Part shown: positions 14,265-17,231 of the stretch, in pieces | Position numbering within the stretch: the stretch's first letter is position 1 | Layout: the number at the start of each line of letters is the position of its first letter | Assembly (NCBI GenBank): GCA_028275645.1 | Contig: JAPWUH010000008.1 | Coordinates: 1 to 17,231, forward strand | Length of the DNA stretch: 17,231 nucleotides | DNA from: Caldivirga sp. | GTDB lineage: Archaea; Thermoproteota; Thermoprotei; Thermoproteales; Thermocladiaceae | Direction: 5' to 3' | Program-made: the position numbers and the translations under genes | Notes under the pieces: model-generated | Database searches by the model: none | The model's input: only the letters and a program-made list of their open reading frames with translations | Told to the model about the DNA's origin: nothing

Positions 14265-14280
14265 AATCCAATAATGGATT
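14265..14280. repeat. Small perfect hairpin
   Basis: AATCCA-ATAA-TGGATT: a 6-bp stem with a 4-base loop, downstream of the transporter gene on the minus strand. Confidence 0.4.
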
Positions 14281-14286
14281 GTATGT

Positions 14287-14305
14287 AAAAATAATGATTA
14301 TTTTT
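14287..14305. terminator. AT-only palindrome, possible transporter terminator
   Basis: AAAAATAAT-G-ATTATTTTT forms 9-bp arms around one base. It begins 25 bp past the 3' end of the minus-strand transporter gene and contains a five-T run on either strand, so it may end transcription from both sides. Confidence 0.4.
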
Positions 14306-14329
14306 AATAATTTACAATACTTCATTACT

Positions 14330-14881
14330 TCACTTTTTTACTTTTAATGGTGCAGTAGTTAGTAGAGGCATTGATCTATTATAGACCTCCTGCATGACAA
14401 GAGCAAATGCAGTGTACCAAGCGAATAAAGCTGATAGTATTCCCGTGTATCCACCGACCTTAGTGTATCCGAGTCCAAGCAGGAAGAATGCTATCCACAA
14501 GAATAGAAGCGTTAGCCATAATGCCCAGTTTAACCTGAACGTGGCTATCCACATTATGAATGTAAATACGCCAAACGCTATTAGTACTGCACCTATTGCA
14601 GGACTGGCTCCAATAATGTGTAGATCTATTAATAGGATAGTGGTGAAGAACCATTCCCAGAATGCTCCATAAGTGAAGAACACTAAGTATCCGAATGTAT
14701 TACCGGCCCTATACTCATAGAGTGCAGCTACCATTAAGGCGAGACCCCCATAAAACGCCGCTAAACCTAAAGCAACATTTGAGCCTGAAATTAGGCCGGC
14801 GTTGGCTAAGCTTACTATCAACATAGTTAATGCATAACCGGATAGACCTAGAACACCTGGATTAGCCGTTTTTGTTGACAT
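14330..14881 (-). CDS. GPR1/FUN34/YaaH-family acetate/succinate transporter
   Basis: A 183-residue membrane protein of the AceTr family (SatP/YaaH, GPR1/FUN34). Family motifs are [15 protein letters not shown] (7-21) at the N-terminus, the region of the NPAPLGL signature, and [22 protein letters not shown] (43-64). Six hydrophobic segments are visible, and the chain ends in a short lysine-rich tail. Expected role is uptake or release of acetate or a related monocarboxylate with protons; a sulfate reducer oxidising organics could use either direction. It stands alone with its own TATA-like box 23-30 bp upstream of ATG 14881. The DNA here and on both sides is more AT-rich than the sulfate cluster, which may hint at separate ancestry. 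Confidence 0.88.
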   Translation of the reverse strand: MSTKTANPGVLGLSGYALTMLIVSLANAGLISGSNVALGLAAFYGGLALMVAALYEYRAGNTFGYLVFFTYGAFWEWFFTTILLIDLHIIGASPAIGAVLIAFGVFTFIMWIATFRLNWALWLTLLFLWIAFFLLGLGYTKVGGYTGILSALFAWYTAFALVMQEVYNRSMPLLTTAPLKVKK

Positions 14882-14903
14882 ATATTTAAGTATAGAATTA
14901 AAG

Positions 14904-14911
14904 TTTTTAAG
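14904..14911 (-). promoter_or_regulatory. TATA-like box for the acetate-transporter gene
   Basis: Minus strand CTTAAAAA centred 26 bp before ATG 14881, at the leaderless distance. Confidence 0.5.
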
Positions 14912-15167
14912 TCTTATTTCACTTCACTTTCATAATAAATTATATTACATCATAGTATCGATGAATAGCTGATTCATAACCACTTACTTAAACAATGGTA
15001 TTGTTACCGCTATTGATATCAGTTTAAATACCTGTAAATGTGAAGCGTTATCGTTATAGCGTTTACTCCGACAGATACCTATGAACCACCAGTGAAGCTA
15101 ATAAACTCACACAGAGGACTAACCTAGCCAGCGGTAGTCGCAAAACGCTAATACATCGAATGTAATC

Positions 15168-15175
15168 GTTAAAAG
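15168..15175 (+). promoter_or_regulatory. TATA-like box for the phosphodiesterase gene
   Basis: GTTAAAAG centred about 25 bp before ATG 15197. The same octamer stands before nucS at 8859. Confidence 0.5.
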
Positions 15176-15196
15176 CGCTGAGACACGCCTTAGGAC

Positions 15197-16357
15197 ATGG
15201 ACTTGGTTAAGCCTGATTATACTGGGGGGAGTATACTTAATTTGTCAGTCTCGATAGGTAATTTCCTGGGTGTTAAGAGTCAATATGCAGGGTTAAGGGG
15301 TGATCTTGATAGGATTCAGGGTAGGAGAATCCTACTGATGCTAATTGATGGCTTAGGTTACGTTCACCTCAAGCAGTACTGTGGTGAATGTGAGGAGGCT
15401 AAGTGGCTTGGGGAAGTTCACGAATTAACCACAGTCTTCCCATCAGTTACTTCAACGGTATTAACGACACTATCCATGGGTGTACCGCCTGGTGTCCATG
15501 GCGTGCTCGGTACGGTCATGTACGTTAAGGAGGCTGGGGGCCTAGTCAACACGTTAACGATGGGGCCTATGCCGGAGGGTAAGAGGAATGGGTTAAAGGA
15601 TGCGGGATATGATCTAAGGGTTATATTCTACGGTGGCTCAACGATCTTTGAGGAGGCTAAGGCAAACGGTTACCAGTCAGTGGTCATACTACCAAAGGGC
15701 TTAAGCGGTGGGCTGTCAGACCTGATATACAGAGGTACTGAGATCAAGGAGTACATCAGCATCTACGACGCCTTAGTGCTGGCTTTAAGGGCCATCGAAG
15801 GTAATTCACTGGTTTACGTCTACATACCGCTCCTCGACTCCATTCAACATGAGTATGGGCCAAGCTCCATGGAGTATAAGGTGGCGTTAATTGAACTACT
15901 TAACTCATTGGGTAGGTTAATTAGGCACCTACCTCAATCAACAACCGTAGTGGTGACCGCCGACCATGGGCAGGTCCAGGTAATGCAGGGGGATGTGGTC
16001 AACTTAAGGATAATGACTAGGCTCATGGATTCACTATCCATAGCCCCTTACGGTGAACCCAGGGCCCTTCAGCTAAAGCTAAGTGACAAGTCTCTTGAGA
16101 ATGAGGTTAAGGAGACTTTGTCAGCAATAGGCAAGCCACTACTCATATACAATGCGGGTGAGGTTAATGAACTACTGGGTGGTGTTACAGGCAACACTGC
16201 ATCAAGGATGGGTGATGTATGGGTTATACCAATGGACTCAACGGTGTTGATCTACCTCTATAAGCTTAATGATGACAAGGTGATGAAGTTCAGAGGTCAT
16301 CATGCCGGCCTATTAGCTGAGGAAATGAAGATCCCATTATCAATAATAAACCTATAG
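15197..16357 (+). CDS. Type I phosphodiesterase/nucleotide pyrophosphatase family protein
   Basis: A 386-residue member of the alkaline-phosphatase superfamily, phosphodiesterase/nucleotide-pyrophosphatase branch. The two-metal site is visible: Asp51 in LMLIDGLGY, the likely nucleophile Thr85 in VFPSVTSTVLTT followed by GVPPGVHGV, Asp214 and His218 in LLDSIQHEYG, Asp256 and His257 in VTADHGQV, and a final histidine in RGHHAGL (His368/369). It should hydrolyse a phosphodiester or pyrophosphate bond; substrate is not evident. No signal peptide or transmembrane helix is seen, so a cytoplasmic place is likely. It should not be taken as the inorganic pyrophosphatase needed for ATP sulfurylase. It appears monocistronic and ends convergent to the DUF59 gene. 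Confidence 0.88.
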   Translation: MDLVKPDYTGGSILNLSVSIGNFLGVKSQYAGLRGDLDRIQGRRILLMLIDGLGYVHLKQYCGECEEAKWLGEVHELTTVFPSVTSTVLTTLSMGVPPGVHGVLGTVMYVKEAGGLVNTLTMGPMPEGKRNGLKDAGYDLRVIFYGGSTIFEEAKANGYQSVVILPKGLSGGLSDLIYRGTEIKEYISIYDALVLALRAIEGNSLVYVYIPLLDSIQHEYGPSSMEYKVALIELLNSLGRLIRHLPQSTTVVVTADHGQVQVMQGDVVNLRIMTRLMDSLSIAPYGEPRALQLKLSDKSLENEVKETLSAIGKPLLIYNAGEVNELLGGVTGNTASRMGDVWVIPMDSTVLIYLYKLNDDKVMKFRGHHAGLLAEEMKIPLSIINL

Positions 16358-16626
16358 ATATCAGGAAGTGAGGTAAAGATGACCTCCTCATTGCCCTGTT
16401 GAGTTTGTTTTCGTTGTGGGGTTTTAGTTGTTGCTCTTTAGGGTTGTTGGTAGGGGTGGAGTATTGGCTCACCGGCTCATCTAAGTAAAGTAAACCGTAA
16501 ACCCCAGGCACCGGAAAAGCTAGGCAAAGGGGATTAAAGATGACAGAAACAAAACATTAACCAATAAACCAAAACCCCAAACCAACCAAGAAACAACACC
16601 ACAAGCAACACTTATCGTTCACTTTG
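16358..16626. other. Convergent intergenic region with strand switch from G/T-rich to A/C-rich
   Basis: The gap separates two convergent genes. About 16390-16460 is rich in G and T on the plus strand, and about 16545-16620 is rich in A and C, hence T-rich on the minus strand. Each gene is thus followed by U-rich RNA in its own direction, the usual mark of archaeal termination. No ORF or tRNA is seen. Confidence 0.45.
16374..16544 (+). repeat. Direct 10-mer repeat pair in the convergent gap
   Basis: TAAAGATGAC occurs at 16374-16383 and again at 16535-16544 in the same orientation, close to the borders of the intergenic region. The first copy lies inside a small inverted repeat (GAGGT-aaagatg-ACCTC). 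Confidence 0.4.
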
Positions 16627-17055
16627 TTACTGTTGCTGCCCAGCTTGGGTTTCCTGGGCCTGAGACTGTTGAGACTGCCACTGCTCCACTATGTCGTAGC
16701 CGTATATTGCCTTAAACATCTCCCTGCCTAGATTAGTCATTCTTAACGGTGTCCATGGCGGATCGAAGACTACATCTATGTCTATATCTGATGCTTCAGG
16801 TAAAGCGGCCTGCAGAGCCTCACCAACCCTGTAGCCTAAGTCCTGTGAGAGTGGGCAGCCCACGGCCGTTAGGGTCATTTTAACCTTAAGCTTATTATCC
16901 TCAAGCCTAATATCATATATTAAGCCTAGGTCATACACGTTAATCGGTATTTCAGGGTCATAAACATCCCTAAGCGCCTCAACCACCCTCTTAACCTTAT
17001 CCGGTGGTAGATTGGTTGTGAAGTTAACCTCCTCATTAACCTCATTACTACTCAT
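16627..17055 (-). CDS. MIP18/DUF59-family iron-sulfur assembly-type protein
   Basis: A 142-residue protein with one MIP18-family (DUF59) domain, related to SufT, PaaD and the eukaryotic CIA factor. Conserved blocks are DPEIPINVYDLGLIYDI (33-49), TLTAVGCPL (61-69, Cys67) and VVFDPPWTP. Members help insert or repair iron-sulfur clusters, which suits a cell with many 4Fe-4S proteins such as AprB, but a direct link to the cluster upstream is only inferred. The chain ends in a Gln/Ser-rich tail of about 18 residues beyond the domain. ATG 17055 is preferred to GTG 17064: AGGTGAG lies 4-5 bases before it and the expected mRNA start near 17067 leaves a short leader. Confidence 0.85.
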   Translation of the reverse strand: MSSNEVNEEVNFTTNLPPDKVKRVVEALRDVYDPEIPINVYDLGLIYDIRLEDNKLKVKMTLTAVGCPLSQDLGYRVGEALQAALPEASDIDIDVVFDPPWTPLRMTNLGREMFKAIYGYDIVEQWQSQQSQAQETQAGQQQ

Positions 17056-17090
17056 GACACTCACCTACCAACTACCATCAGTGTCACGTG

Positions 17091-17098
17091 TTTAAAAA
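17091..17098 (-). promoter_or_regulatory. TATA-like box for the DUF59 gene
   Basis: Minus strand TTTTTAAA preceded by GG. The predicted transcript starts near 17067 with a leader of about 10 nt carrying an AGGTGAG Shine-Dalgarno motif, unlike the leaderless genes elsewhere in the window. Confidence 0.5.
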
Positions 17099-17191
17099 CC
17101 TTTCACACTTACACTTAGTAATAACATTAACCATTTAGCATCCTCCCTTAACCCTAAGCACCTGGATTTAAATGCTAGATCACGAACATTA

Positions 17192-17231
17192 ATGCCTAGC
17201 CTAAAAACGAAATCACGCCAAGTAAACCCCT
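17192..17231 (+). CDS. Start of an unidentified gene, cut by the right edge
   Basis: Thirteen codons from ATG 17192 (MPSLKTKSRQVNP) stay open to the end of the window. ATTTAAAT at 17166-17173 lies about 22 bp upstream, slightly closer than usual but acceptable for a leaderless start. The basic N-terminus does not identify a family. The gene is divergent from the DUF59 gene. Confidence 0.4.
   Translation, partial: MPSLKTKSRQVNP

Larger units (their letters stand above)
14882..15196. other. Divergent intergenic region, 315 bp
   Basis: It separates the transporter and the phosphodiesterase gene and holds both promoters. A further TATA-like string (GTTTAAATAC, about 15022-15031) lies near the middle with no recognisable gene after it. 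TAGCGTTT (near 15055) and AAACGCTA (near 15144) are inverted copies about 85 bp apart. I see no tRNA or coding region. Confidence 0.4.

Noticed and set aside
15197..16357. Inorganic pyrophosphatase serving ATP sulfurylase.
   Set aside because: The motifs are those of type I phosphodiesterases in the alkaline-phosphatase superfamily, and the gene is 7 kb from sat with its own promoter.
16372..16420. AAGATGA as a possible C box of a C/D-box sRNA.
   Set aside because: No CTGA D or D' box at suitable distance on this strand, and the match to RTGATGA is imperfect.
16535..16560. GATGACAGAAAC resembling the conserved ACAGAAA segment of RNase P RNA, with GGAAGTGAGG upstream at 16363.
   Set aside because: The bases after ACAGAAAC (AAAACATTAA) cannot form the P4 helix with the upstream segment, and the interval is mostly low-complexity G/T and A/C sequence.
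1..17231. CRISPR array, tRNA or rRNA genes.
   Set aside because: No regularly spaced repeats and no tRNA or rRNA signature seen on either strand.

Overview
The window looks like chromosomal DNA from a thermophilic crenarchaeon of the Thermoproteales, most plausibly a Caldivirga- or Vulcanisaeta-like sulfate reducer. The evidence is the gene content (archaeal Rpo12 RNA polymerase subunit, NucS endonuclease, archaeal-type NMN adenylyltransferase, SPOUT methyltransferase of the archaeal COG2106 type), heavy AGG arginine usage, and many genes with a TATA-like box about 24-30 bp upstream of the start codon, as expected for leaderless transcripts. Genes inside operons instead carry Shine-Dalgarno (SD) motifs. 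Genus is inferred, not proven.

Layout: (1) 1-1145, minus strand: a cut-off B3/B4-domain protein behind a SPOUT RNA methyltransferase. (2) 1381-8157, plus strand: the main feature, a tight cluster of FAD-linked D-lactate/glycolate-type dehydrogenase, short two-cluster ferredoxin, polytopic membrane protein with candidate heme ligands (AprM/QmoC-like position), aprB, aprA, sat and an unknown 122-residue protein whose only cysteine is the penultimate residue. Junctions overlap by 1-8 nt or are spaced by 5-10 nt from the preferred starts, except a 73-bp gap with a possible extra promoter before the membrane gene. (3) 8304-13518: housekeeping and metabolic genes, mostly with individual promoters: nadM, nucS, an SMP-30 lactonase, rpo12 (convergent), a P-loop ATPase, an ornithine cyclodeaminase/mu-crystallin-family enzyme, a DUF6884/YaaA-like protein and a MoaD/ThiS-like ubiquitin-fold protein. 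(4) 13519-14329: a gene-poor, partly AT-rich stretch with hairpins, palindromes and one 56-codon ORF. (5) 14330-17055: an acetate-transporter family protein, a nucleotide pyrophosphatase/phosphodiesterase-family enzyme and a MIP18/DUF59 protein, then the first codons of another gene at the right edge.

How the genes fit together: Sat activates sulfate to adenosine 5'-phosphosulfate (APS), and AprAB reduces APS to sulfite and AMP. The membrane protein could pass electrons from quinol to AprB. The flavoprotein and ferredoxin upstream could feed electrons from lactate or another 2-hydroxy acid into the same pool. The small cysteine-tail protein after sat is the least explained member and the best candidate for an undescribed part of the pathway. 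DsrAB, Qmo and a cytoplasmic pyrophosphatase are not in this window.
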